The position numbers and the translations under genes are program-made. The notes beneath the pieces are model-generated. The model did not search any database. It had not been told where the DNA came from and was given only the letters and a program-made list of their open reading frames with translations. A stretch of 52,940 nucleotides of DNA from positions 1 to 52,940 of the forward strand of contig CAMPHR010000019.1 of the NCBI GenBank assembly GCA_946886075.1, in the 5' to 3' direction. Positions 26,601 to 35,800 of this stretch are shown here, piece by piece (the stretch's first letter is position 1; every line of letters starts with the position of its first letter). This stretch comes from an uncultured Novosphingobium sp. GTDB taxonomy: Bacteria; Pseudomonadota; Alphaproteobacteria; Sphingomonadales; Sphingomonadaceae.

Positions 26601-26637
26601 CTCGAATAAGACTAGGGACGATCAAGCAGCTGCCTCA

Positions 26638-28560
26638 TCATGCATGCTGCTCAAGAAGGCGTGCGACACGGTAGCGCGCGCATGCGACGACGGAATCCCA
26701 ATCAACACCAGCGTATTCCAGCTTGTCGATATCTTCCTTCAGATCCTCAATACTCAAGCCTTGCCCATATTTTCGTCCGACGCGACGGCCGTCCGAATGG
26801 CCGTGCCACTGGTCAGCGCTCTGTTCGGACACGCGCTTGCGCCGCGTTTCTCGCTTGCTGGTGTGTCGTGTGCTATAAAAGGCCTTGTCGCTTGCATCTA
26901 CCCCAAGTTCGTCCAGCACAGCGTTGATCTGCCTCGACAGATATTTGTATCGATCCCCATATCTGTCAGCTTCCAGATCCTCAAACAGCCATGTGGCCTT
27001 GCGACGCTGCTGCAAGGCGACGAAATCCATGAAGCCGCCTTCTTCGATGATCCAGTGCAGCGGCACGTCCCGGATCGAACTACTGGTCTTCTGAGTAATC
27101 GGGGCAGGGTCCGCATTGCCGCTTGACCTACCGGGGCGACTATTGCGGAAGCGCACGGTCGGGACACTATCTTCATAAAGAACATCATGCGGACGCAGCT
27201 TGCAATGCTCACCAGGGCGGGCACCCTGAAATGGCGCCATGAACATGATCCAGAACATGGTGTCGCTGCACGCATCTGGGTCGGTTAGATAGCGAGAGCC
27301 GTAGATGATCTGCATGTCCGCGTCAGACAGGCGATCGCGCTCATCGCCATTATATTGCGATCCAGCGACCTCGATTTTGGTCGCCACATTCTTCGCGATC
27401 CATTCCCTCTCAACCGTCGCTATCTCCAGAAGGGATCGGATTGCCGTCACATGTTTCTTCACGGACGCTGGCGCTAACGTCTGCAGGCCTTTTGTTTCCG
27501 CAATCGCCACCTGGTCCCGCACCGGGAGCGTCGCGATCTTCTTGGCGGGCCGTGTCGGCATACCCTTAATCAGGTCGCGGAAATCGATCACCATAGTGCG
27601 GGTGATGCGATCAAGCGGAATGTCGCCATGAACCTCAATGAAGCGATCCACGGCGAGTTTCCATTCGTCATAGGTCTTGTGCACGTCGCCGGGTCTCAAG
27701 CCGCGATTGATACGCCATTGCGCCAGGCAATCCGAAAGATGTCGCACGTCAGACGGCGACGCTGATGGCTCCGGAGCCGTGACAGCCGCTTCTTTGTTGG
27801 TCATTGGCGCGACAAGCTGGTCCATATTGTCCGGCCAGAACTGGAAGCGACGCTCTGCCAGATATCGCAGGACGCATTCGGACAGCGCTTCGAACAATGG
27901 CGTCCGCATCTTCACCGTCGCGTCGGCAGCGCTGGCGACCAGCAGAACTTCATACTCAGCCGCCTGCCAACTGCGCCGCGCCAGCAAGGCGCGTGCAATG
28001 TCGCGGTTTGCATAGCTCTGGTGACGCGGGTTTCCATGCAAAGCGTCCGACCGGGCCACAAACTCTTGCTGATCCTCCTCGTCTACAAACCCCAAAGGCA
28101 GCGTGGGAACATCATCCACCGCCGGCCCCGAGATTTCACCGATCAGTTCAAGTTCGGCCTTGTCGGCATGATCGCGCCCCCAAGTCAGGCGTGTCCGATA
28201 GGCTAGAAATTTAAGCATCCCATGCGCCACATTATCTTCGGCGGCCGTGATGTCAGTGACACCATCGTCGTTCTCGCGCAGGTTGCTCTTGGCCAATACC
28301 TGAAGGCCGCGCTGGCAAATGGCCTGCGCCTCGCTGCTGACCGATGCCAATTCTTCCGATTCAAGTCGTGCCAGAAGCGCCCGGACTTCACTCAGCTTGT
28401 CGGCGTGTCTGAGGCGGGCAACGTCGCGGTCCGTCGTTTCCAAAGAATATTTGAATTCGCGCTTGCCAACACGATCACGAAATCGGGCGGGAACCGCCAT
28501 GCGGAACCAGAAATTTTTCGATCGGGGATGCTGCCAGATACCAGCCACGCGCAACCTCAT
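26638..28560 (-). CDS. Tyrosine site-specific recombinase (island integrase)
   Basis: About 640 residues, large for the family. The N-terminus (MRLRVAGIWQHPRSKNFWFRM, then KREFKYSLETTDRDVA) is the DUF6538-like module of proteobacterial island integrases, followed by a long insert. The core-binding domain is at about 270-400. Catalytic residues: Arg in FQGARPGEHCKL, Lys in KTSSSIRDVPLH, Arg in FYSTRHTS, His in QWHGHSD, and the nucleophile Tyr in GRKYGQG. The usual His of the HxxR box is Tyr here. I start at ATG 28560; the frame extends to 28596. It lies 86 bp from the tRNA-Glu 3' end, transcribed in the same direction, as expected for the element's integrase. Confidence 0.92.
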   Translation of the reverse strand: MRLRVAGIWQHPRSKNFWFRMAVPARFRDRVGKREFKYSLETTDRDVARLRHADKLSEVRALLARLESEELASVSSEAQAICQRGLQVLAKSNLRENDDGVTDITAAEDNVAHGMLKFLAYRTRLTWGRDHADKAELELIGEISGPAVDDVPTLPLGFVDEEDQQEFVARSDALHGNPRHQSYANRDIARALLARRSWQAAEYEVLLVASAADATVKMRTPLFEALSECVLRYLAERRFQFWPDNMDQLVAPMTNKEAAVTAPEPSASPSDVRHLSDCLAQWRINRGLRPGDVHKTYDEWKLAVDRFIEVHGDIPLDRITRTMVIDFRDLIKGMPTRPAKKIATLPVRDQVAIAETKGLQTLAPASVKKHVTAIRSLLEIATVEREWIAKNVATKIEVAGSQYNGDERDRLSDADMQIIYGSRYLTDPDACSDTMFWIMFMAPFQGARPGEHCKLRPHDVLYEDSVPTVRFRNSRPGRSSGNADPAPITQKTSSSIRDVPLHWIIEEGGFMDFVALQQRRKATWLFEDLEADRYGDRYKYLSRQINAVLDELGVDASDKAFYSTRHTSKRETRRKRVSEQSADQWHGHSDGRRVGRKYGQGLSIEDLKEDIDKLEYAGVDWDSVVACARYRVARLLEQHA

Positions 28561-28582
28561 TTGTACCACCCCTTTGTACCAC
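28560..28582. repeat. Two 10-bp direct repeats at the integrase start
   Basis: TTTGTACCAC occurs at 28560-28569 and again at 28573-28582, a 13-bp period just upstream of the integrase ATG and between it and attR. Such pairs are typical of arm-type integrase or excisionase binding sites, or of an operator. Which of these applies cannot be told. Confidence 0.5.
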
Positions 28583-28646
28583 TGGGCAGTTAACAAATCG
28601 AGAAAATGCGCAAAAACCTCGCAAAACCATGCTTCTTGAAGAAGGA

Positions 28647-28663
28647 TGGTGACCCCTACGGGA
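28647..28663. repeat. attR, right 17-bp direct repeat within tRNA-Glu
   Basis: Identical to 12452-12468. It covers the 3' end of tRNA-Glu including the encoded CCA, so the tRNA stays intact after integration. A small palindrome CTTCTT-G-AAGAAG (28632-28644) adjoins it on the island side. Confidence 0.88.
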
Positions 28664-28721
28664 ATCGAACCCGTGTTTCAGCCGTGAAAGGGCCGCGTCC
28701 TAACCGCTAGACGAAGGGGCC
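28647..28721 (-). tRNA. tRNA-Glu (anticodon UUC)
   Basis: A 75-nt tRNA on the minus strand beginning GGCCCCTTCGTCTAGCGG and ending with an encoded CCA. The acceptor stem GGCCCCT pairs with AGGGGTC (one G-U), the anticodon loop is CTTTCAC (UUC, Glu), and the T loop is TTCGATT. It serves as the attachment site of the island; its 3' 17 nt are duplicated at attL. Confidence 0.97.
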
Positions 28722-28762
28722 ACATGCAACAGCTGCTCTGGCAGCGCTGCGAAGCGAGGGCG

Positions 28763-28791
28763 GCTTTAGGGGGGGAGCTTGCAACGGTCAA
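28763..28791 (-). promoter_or_regulatory. Promoter of tRNA-Glu
   Basis: On the minus strand TTGACC (28791-28786), a 17-bp spacer, then TAAAGC (28768-28763), about 40 bp ahead of the tRNA 5' end and downstream of the recJ stop. The boxes fit a sigma-70-type promoter with a strong -35. Confidence 0.6.
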
Positions 28792-28822
28792 CCCCCTTGC
28801 GGCAGGAAAATCACCTCTTCCT

Positions 28823-30589
28823 TCAATCGGCCCAGGCAGCGTCTTCCAGATGCAGTTCGGCGGCCGGGCGGCTGCCCCAATCGTCGATCTTCGCGCGCCC
28901 TGCCACCCAAAGGCGACGATCGCGCGGCGCCCCCAGGATCGCCTGACCCAGCTCGCTTTCCGCCTGGCGAAAGGCGATGGTCTTGATCGATCGACCATCA
29001 TCGCCCGCCATGACCGCGCGCAAATGGCCGTTGCCCACGACATCCGCCTTGATGACCCGCATCGGCCCTGCCGCCACCAGCGGAGCAGGCCAGCCCGCGC
29101 CATAGGGCCCGCCCGCCTCGATCGCCGCCACAAAGTCGGGATTGACCCCCGCAGGCGCCACCACCGCATCGATCAGCAGCGCGCGATCATCACGCGCACG
29201 CGCAACTGCGGGCCCAAGCCTCTCGTCCAGAAAATCGGCAAGCGCATCGAGCTTGTCGGAAGCGACGGTCAGCCCCGCCGCCATGGCATGCCCGCCCCCC
29301 GCGACCAGTAGCCCGCTATCCTTGGCCGCCAGCACGGCTGCCCCCAGATCAACGCCCGAGATGGAGCGCCCGGAACCCTTGCCCGTGCCTGCATCATCGA
29401 TCGCCACCACGATCGCGGGCCGCCCCGCCTTTTCCTTGATCCGCCCGGCAACGATGCCGATCACGCCCGGATGCCAGCCCGGCCCCGAGATCACCGCAAC
29501 CGCCCGGTTACCCTGCGCGGCGAGCAACTCCTCCGCCTCCGCCTGCACCGCCGCCTCAATCGCGCGCCGTTCCTCATTGAACTGGTCAAGCTCCGCCGCG
29601 ATGCTTGCGGCTTCCAGCGGGTCTTCGGTCGTCAACAGCCGCACGCCGAGGTCCGCCCTGCCAACCCGCCCGCCCGCATTGATGCGCGGTCCAAGAGCAA
29701 AGCCAAGGTCGTGGCAGAGCGGCGCGCGGCTAAGGCGGCTGGCGTCGATCAAAGCGGAGATGCCGACATTGCGCCGCTTCGCCATGATCTTCAGCCCCTG
29801 CGCGACAAAGGCGCGGTTGAGCCCCTTGAGCTGCGCCACGTCCGCCACGGTGCCGAGCGCCACGATGTCCAGCAACTCCATCAGCGCAGGCTCCGCTCGC
29901 TGCGCAAACCAGCCGCGCCGCCTCAGCACGCGGATCAGCGCGGCGCCTAGCAGGAATGCGACCCCCACCGCAGCCAGATGGCCATGCGCCGCTGCTTCTT
30001 CGACCTCATCAAGCCGATTGGGATTGACCAAGGCAAAGGCCTCGGGAAGCGCGGCAGCACATTTATGGTGATCGACCACCACGACATCGACGCCAACCGC
30101 CTTGGCCATCGCAAGCGCCTCGAACGCCTGCGCGCCGCAATCGACGGTGACGATCAGGCTCGCCCCCTCCCCCGCCAGCCGCACCAGCGCCTCGCCCGAT
30201 GGGCCATAGCCTTCCATCAACCGGTCAGGAATATAGGGCCGCGCCGACAAACCAAGGTCGCGCAGCAGCCGGATCAGCAAGGCCGCGCTCGTCGCGCCGT
30301 CCACGTCATAATCGCCAAAGATGCGGACATGCTCACCCTTTTGCACGGCATCCGCCAGCCGTTCCGCCGCGCTGTCCATGTCGCGGAACAGGCTGGGGTC
30401 AGGCATGAAGTGGCGGATAGTGGGATTGCGATGCGCGTCCACCGCCTCGCGTGGGCAACCACGGGCGATCAGCAATTGCGTAACCAGATCGTCCGGTAGA
30501 TAGCCAGGCTCCCGCGCATCCGCCCCTGCACCACGCCAGCGCCACGGTTGTCCAAGAATTGAGCGGGATACATTCAGCGCGACAGTCAT
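28823..30589 (-). CDS. recJ: Single-stranded-DNA-specific exonuclease RecJ
   Basis: 588 residues, usual size. DHH-family motifs are in order: RIFGDYDVDGATSAALL (metal Asp residues), IVTVDCGAQAFEAL, VVVVDHHKC, LGTVADVAQLKGLNR, then the DHHA1 part with GHAMAAGLTV. RecJ degrades single strands 5' to 3' in RecF-pathway recombination and mismatch repair. It lies upstream of the tRNA on the same strand; divergent from tamA. No truncation. Confidence 0.96.
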   Translation of the reverse strand: MTVALNVSRSILGQPWRWRGAGADAREPGYLPDDLVTQLLIARGCPREAVDAHRNPTIRHFMPDPSLFRDMDSAAERLADAVQKGEHVRIFGDYDVDGATSAALLIRLLRDLGLSARPYIPDRLMEGYGPSGEALVRLAGEGASLIVTVDCGAQAFEALAMAKAVGVDVVVVDHHKCAAALPEAFALVNPNRLDEVEEAAAHGHLAAVGVAFLLGAALIRVLRRRGWFAQRAEPALMELLDIVALGTVADVAQLKGLNRAFVAQGLKIMAKRRNVGISALIDASRLSRAPLCHDLGFALGPRINAGGRVGRADLGVRLLTTEDPLEAASIAAELDQFNEERRAIEAAVQAEAEELLAAQGNRAVAVISGPGWHPGVIGIVAGRIKEKAGRPAIVVAIDDAGTGKGSGRSISGVDLGAAVLAAKDSGLLVAGGGHAMAAGLTVASDKLDALADFLDERLGPAVARARDDRALLIDAVVAPAGVNPDFVAAIEAGGPYGAGWPAPLVAAGPMRVIKADVVGNGHLRAVMAGDDGRSIKTIAFRQAESELGQAILGAPRDRRLWVAGRAKIDDWGSRPAAELHLEDAAWAD

Positions 30590-30723
30590 TTATCAGTCCC
30601 TAAACCGGCCAAGCGCCTGAGGGAAGCGGTTCGCGGACATAGCGCGGAACCGAACCCCGCTCTTGCGCGTATTCCCCAGCCGCGCGCATGCACGGCGGGC
30701 TAAAAAGGGGCGGCGAAGTTTAC

Positions 30724-32823
30724 ATGGGTTCAGGGCAGGCGAAACGCGTCCGGCATGCCTTGGGCGTCTTGATGATTGCGGCATCCCCTCTTCCGCTTCA
30801 GGCGCAGATTTCCACCGGCACCGTCGCGCCGGAGCAGGAGCCGCCGATCCTGCCCGACGAGGAATTTGAGGCGCGCCTTCCCAGGGCTGGCGAAAGCGAC
30901 GCGGCCAACCCTTCCGCCTCGCTTCCATCCATAGAAAGCTGGATCGACCAGCAAATGCCGCAGGCGAGCGCGCCGGTTGAACTGCCGCCCGCCACGGAGC
31001 CCGCAGCCGAAGCCGAACTCGCCCAACCGCTACCTCCACTCGAAAGCGTGACTGTTCCCACCCAGGTCGCCAGCGACAGCCCGGACGAAAAGACGCCGGA
31101 GATCCGCTACGCCGTCGAAATTGACGGCTTCGGCAAAACAGGCCTCGAAGACGAATTCCGCGGGGAATCCGCACTGGTCGATGGCAAGGGACGTGCCGAT
31201 ACCGCCGCCATGGTGCAGGCGCGCGCGCATGAGGATGAAGCCCTCGCCGTGCGGCTGCTCTATTCGCAGGGCTATTATGACGCGACCGCCCTCGCCTCGC
31301 TCGACCAGAGCGGCGACGGCTTGAAAGCGGTACTGTCCGTCACGCCCGGCAAGCGGTACAAGATCGGCGACATCGTCATCAACGCCGGGCCGACCGTGCC
31401 ACCCGGCCTTGTCCGCGACAGCCTGCCGCTCAAGACCGGCGACTATATCGTGGCCGCCGATGTGGAAAGCGCGGAGGCCAATGTCGGCGTCAAGCTGCCC
31501 GAAAATGGCTACCCCTTCGCCAAGGTCGGGGAGCGCGACATATTGCTCGATCCCGCTACGATAACAGGCGACTATACCCTGCCCGTCGATGTCGGCCCAC
31601 GCGGGTCGTTCCGGGGCATCACCACATCGGGCCGCAAGCCGGCCTTCGGCGCTGATCATATGAAGGTCATCAGCCGCTTCAAGCCCGGCGAACTATATGA
31701 CAGCCGCAAGGTAGACGACCTGCGCCGCGCCCTCGTCGCAACCGGTCTTTTCTCCAGCGTAGCCGTCGATCCGGTGCGCACGAACGAACCCGGTCCCGAT
31801 GGCACCGAATATGTCGATCTGCACGTCGATCAGGAGGCAGGACCGCCCCGCACGCTGGCAGGCGAGCTTGGCTATGGCACGGGGCAGGGCTTCCGTGCCG
31901 AGGCCACATGGACCCACCGCAACCTCTTCCCACCCGAAGGCGCGCTCATCGGCAAGGTGATCGCGGGCACGCAGGAACAGGGCGTGTCGGGCACCTTCCG
32001 CCGCTCCAACGCAGGCAAGCGGGACAAGACCTTCCAGACGGGTGTCCTCCTCAACCATCAAAATTATGATGCTTATGAAGCCTTCACCGCTGGCCTCAAC
32101 ATCAGCTGGTCACGGCAATCGACGCCAATCTTCCAGAAGCGCTGGACCTATACCTATGGCGCGGAAATCCTGCTCTCTAACGAGCAGACGACGATCGATC
32201 CGGCAACAGCGGAAAAGCGGCGGCTCACTTATTTCATCGGATCGCTGCCCGTGCAGCTTGGCTATGACCGGTCGAACGACCTGCTCAATCCCACCAAGGG
32301 CTTCCGCGCCAATCTGCGCGTGTCGCCCGAAGCCTCGCTGCAGGGCAATGTCTCGCCCTATGTGCGCGGCACCTTCGACCTCAGCGGCTACTACCCCGTT
32401 TCCGATGCGCTGGTGATCGCGGCGCGGACACGGCTCGGCACGATCAGCGGTGCCTCGCGCGACCAGATCGCACCATCGCGCCGCGTCTATGCAGGCGGCG
32501 GCGGTTCCGTGCGCGGCTTTGGCTATCAGGAATTGGGGCCCAAGGACGTCAATGACGATCCGGTCGGCGGCCGCTCCGTCAATGAATTTGCTGTAGAGGG
32601 CCGCTACCGCTTCGGCAATTATGGCGTCGTCGCCTTTGTCGATGCAGGCCAGGTCTACGAAAGCGCCATCCCAAAATTCTCCGACATCCGCTATGGCGTA
32701 GGCCTAGGCGGCCGCTTCTATACCGACTTCGGCCCCTTCCGCGCTGACATAGCCATGCCGATCAACCGGCAGCCCGGCGAATCCAAATTCACCCTCTATA
32801 TCGGCATTGGACAGGCTTTCTGA
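30724..32823 (+). CDS. tamA: Outer-membrane translocation and assembly protein TamA
   Basis: About 699 residues. Signal peptide MGSGQAKRVRHALGVLMIAA ending PLQAQ; then a Pro/Glu-rich low-complexity linker (EQEPPILPDEEFEARL), POTRA domains (IGDIVINAGPTVPPGLVRDS; GITTSGRKPAFGADHM) and a C-terminal 16-strand Omp85 barrel (GGSVRGFGYQELGP, FRADIAMPINR, FTLYIGIGQAF). Partner of TamB, whose ATG overlaps its stop (TGATG at 32821-32825). Together they move proteins and phospholipids to the outer membrane. The ATG at 30688 would put charged residues before the signal peptide, so I prefer 30724. Confidence 0.93.
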   Translation: MGSGQAKRVRHALGVLMIAASPLPLQAQISTGTVAPEQEPPILPDEEFEARLPRAGESDAANPSASLPSIESWIDQQMPQASAPVELPPATEPAAEAELAQPLPPLESVTVPTQVASDSPDEKTPEIRYAVEIDGFGKTGLEDEFRGESALVDGKGRADTAAMVQARAHEDEALAVRLLYSQGYYDATALASLDQSGDGLKAVLSVTPGKRYKIGDIVINAGPTVPPGLVRDSLPLKTGDYIVAADVESAEANVGVKLPENGYPFAKVGERDILLDPATITGDYTLPVDVGPRGSFRGITTSGRKPAFGADHMKVISRFKPGELYDSRKVDDLRRALVATGLFSSVAVDPVRTNEPGPDGTEYVDLHVDQEAGPPRTLAGELGYGTGQGFRAEATWTHRNLFPPEGALIGKVIAGTQEQGVSGTFRRSNAGKRDKTFQTGVLLNHQNYDAYEAFTAGLNISWSRQSTPIFQKRWTYTYGAEILLSNEQTTIDPATAEKRRLTYFIGSLPVQLGYDRSNDLLNPTKGFRANLRVSPEASLQGNVSPYVRGTFDLSGYYPVSDALVIAARTRLGTISGASRDQIAPSRRVYAGGGGSVRGFGYQELGPKDVNDDPVGGRSVNEFAVEGRYRFGNYGVVAFVDAGQVYESAIPKFSDIRYGVGLGGRFYTDFGPFRADIAMPINRQPGESKFTLYIGIGQAF

Positions 32824-35800
32824 TGGCCGAAGACACGCCTCCCCCCGCTCCCGAAAGCAAAACCCTGATCATCCGGGAAGGGCGACCGCTCTGGCAAAAG
32901 ATCGTGCTGGGCGTTGTCGGGCTGATCGTCGGGCTTGTTGTCATCGCCGCCGGATTGCTGCTCTTCCTCAACACGCAGCCCGGCAAGAAATTCCTGATCC
33001 GCCAGATCGCCGCGCTGAAGCTGGAATCCGGCATGGCGATCGAAGTCGGCCGTATCGAGGGATCGGTCTATAGCGACATGGTCATCCACGACCTTGTGCT
33101 GCGCGATCCCAAGGGCCCCTTCGCCGTGTCTCCGCGCGTCCATGTCGTGTGGAGCCCCTTCCGCTACCTCAACAATCATATCTCCGTCCGGCTGCTGGAA
33201 AGCCCGCTGGTGGTGCTGGCCCGCAGCCCGCAGTTCAACGTCACGAAGAGCGACCCGAATGCGCCGATCCTCCCCGATCTAGACATCGACGTCGATCGTC
33301 TGAAGATCGCCAAGTTCGTGCTGGCAAAACCGGTCATCGGCCAAAAGCGCGAGATCGCCATCGACGGCGTCACCCACATCGCCGACGGCCGCGCGCAGCT
33401 AAGCGCCAACGCCGTCGTGGACAGCGGCGACCGGCTTCAGGCCTGGCTCGACGCAGTGCCCGAACAGAACCGCCTCGCCATGAAGGGCACGCTGACCGCG
33501 CCCAAGGGCGGCGTGATCGCAAAGATGAGCGGCCTTACCGATGGCCTCACCGCAACGCTCGACGGGCGCGGCACATGGCAGGCGTGGAATGGCCGGATCG
33601 TCGCCAACTCCCCCGAGGGAGAGCTTGCGAACATCGCCCTCGCCGCGCGCGACGGCAACTTCACGGCGAAGGGGCCCGTGCGCCCGGGCCTGGTCTTCGC
33701 CGGAACCGTGGACCGGCTCACGGCCCCTGCCCTCGACGTCGATCTCTTCGCCGGGCTCAACGAACGCCGCGTGAACCTCAAGGGTACCCTGCGCTCCACC
33801 GCGCTTGCCGCAACAGCGCAGGGCCTCATCGACCTTGGCAAGAGCCAGTTCAGCGGCCTCAAGATCGATGCCGCGCTGCTGACGCCTGGCGCGATCATGG
33901 AAAAAGTGCGCGGCAAGGATGTGCGCGCTTCGATCATCCTCGACGGCCCGATGGCGACGCCGTTCATCAACTATGACCTCAGCGCCGCCATGCTTGCCTT
34001 CGACCAGACCGGCATCGAGGGCCTCAAAGCCAGCGGCCGTGCGGTGATCGACGCCGATCGCATCCGCATCCCCGTCAACGCTACCGCGCGGCGCGTGACC
34101 GGCCTCAATGCCGCAGCGGGTGGGCTGCTCCAGAACCTGCGCGTCAAGGGGGACTTCGCCTATTCAGCGGGCAAGCTGATCAGCGACAACCTCAAGATCG
34201 ACAGCGACCGGGTGGACGCCACCGCCATCGTCCTCGCCGACCTCGACAACGCCATCTACCGGGGCGCGCTCAAGGGACGCGTCAACGACTACAAGATCGA
34301 CGGCGTCGGCATCGTCAACCTCAACACCGATGTCGAGCTGGTACCCGGACCCAAGGGCGGCTGGGGCCTCGCGGGCAAGTTCGGCGTCCGCACGGCCCAT
34401 TGGGAGAACGCCTCCGTTCGCGATTTCCTTGGCGGCAATGCGGTCATGTCGGGTCGCATCGGCATGACGCCGGAAGGCAAGTTCACGCTTGCCGATCTCA
34501 AAGGCGCGGCACCCAATTTCCGCATTCATTCCGGGTCGGGCAGCTACGACACCAACGGCGCGATAGTCTTCGACGCCTCCGCCACCTCGAACCGATATGG
34601 CCCCCTGGCGCTCAGCGTTCGCGGCACGATGGAGCGACCGCAGGCAGTCCTGCGCGCCGCCCGCCCCAATGTGGGGGTGCAGCTCTCCAACGTCGTCGCA
34701 AAACTGAACGGTGAAGCAGGCGGCTACCGGCTGGAAGCGACCGGCGGCTCAGCCTATGGCCCCTTCTTCGCCAATGTCCTAATCCGCACGGCCAAGGGCC
34801 CCCTCACCATCGACATCACGCGCGCGCGCTTCGCAGGCATCGACATGAACGGCCGCCTCCAGCAGACCGCCGCCGGTCCTTTCGCCGGTCAGCTGGCCAT
34901 GAACGGGTCCGGGATCAACGGCGCCGCGCGGCTTTCAGCAGTAGGCAAGGCACAAGGCATCGCAGTGAACGCGACGGCCAGCAACGCCAAACTGCCGGGC
35001 GAAGCCGACGTAGTGATCGGCCGCGCCATCGTGGCGGCAGATATCGTGCTCACCGACCAGCCACGCATCACCGCCGATGTCCAGATGGCGAACGCCGCCT
35101 ATGGCGACTATGTCGTGCGCAAAGCCCGCGCCCGCATCAATTATCAGGGCGGGCGTGGACGCGCGCAGCTGGTCGCCGACGGATCGACCGGCGTCCCCTT
35201 CTCCATCGCCGTCAACGCAGCGCTTCGCCCCAACCTCTACGCCGTGGCGCTCGAAGGCAAAGCGAGCAACATCCCCTTCCGCTTCGCTCAGCCCGCGATC
35301 ATCCGCATCGAACCGCAGGGTTACCGCCTCGAGCCAGCAACCCTCGTCCTGCCCCAGGGCCGGGTCGATCTCGCTGGTCGCTTCGGGGGTCAGACCGCTC
35401 TTCAAGCGCGCTTCAAGGATTTCGACCTCGCCATCATGAACATCGCCAGCCCCGGCCTCGGCATCAGCGGCAAGGCGACCGGTGCGATCGATTTCAACCA
35501 GAGCGGCAACGCTTTCCCCACCGCCACCACGCGCATCGCGATCAACGATTTCCGCCGCTCCAGCCTGTCTGCCGTGTCCGATCCAGTCTCGATGGCAGTC
35601 GAAGGCCGTCTCTCGGCCCGAGGCGGCGACCTGCGGGGCCTCATCCGGCGCGGCAACGCGTCGCTCGGCCGCTTCACCGCCACCCTTGCGCCTCCGGGCC
35701 CCGGCTCGAGCTGGACCGAGCAGCTTCAGAACGCCCCGCTTGGCGGGGGCATCCGCTACGCCGGGCCTGCCGATGTGCTCTTCTCCTTCGCAGGTCTTGC

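Noticed and set aside
26422..27126. Whole 234-codon plus-strand frame after hsdS taken as one gene
   Set aside because: Only its first 60 codons or so resemble a real protein (DUF3644); the rest is antisense to the integrase.
28632..28644. CTTCTT-G-AAGAAG as a replacement terminator for tRNA-Glu
   Set aside because: The stem is short and A/T-rich with a one-base centre, too small for a hairpin loop; more likely a protein-binding palindrome or chance.
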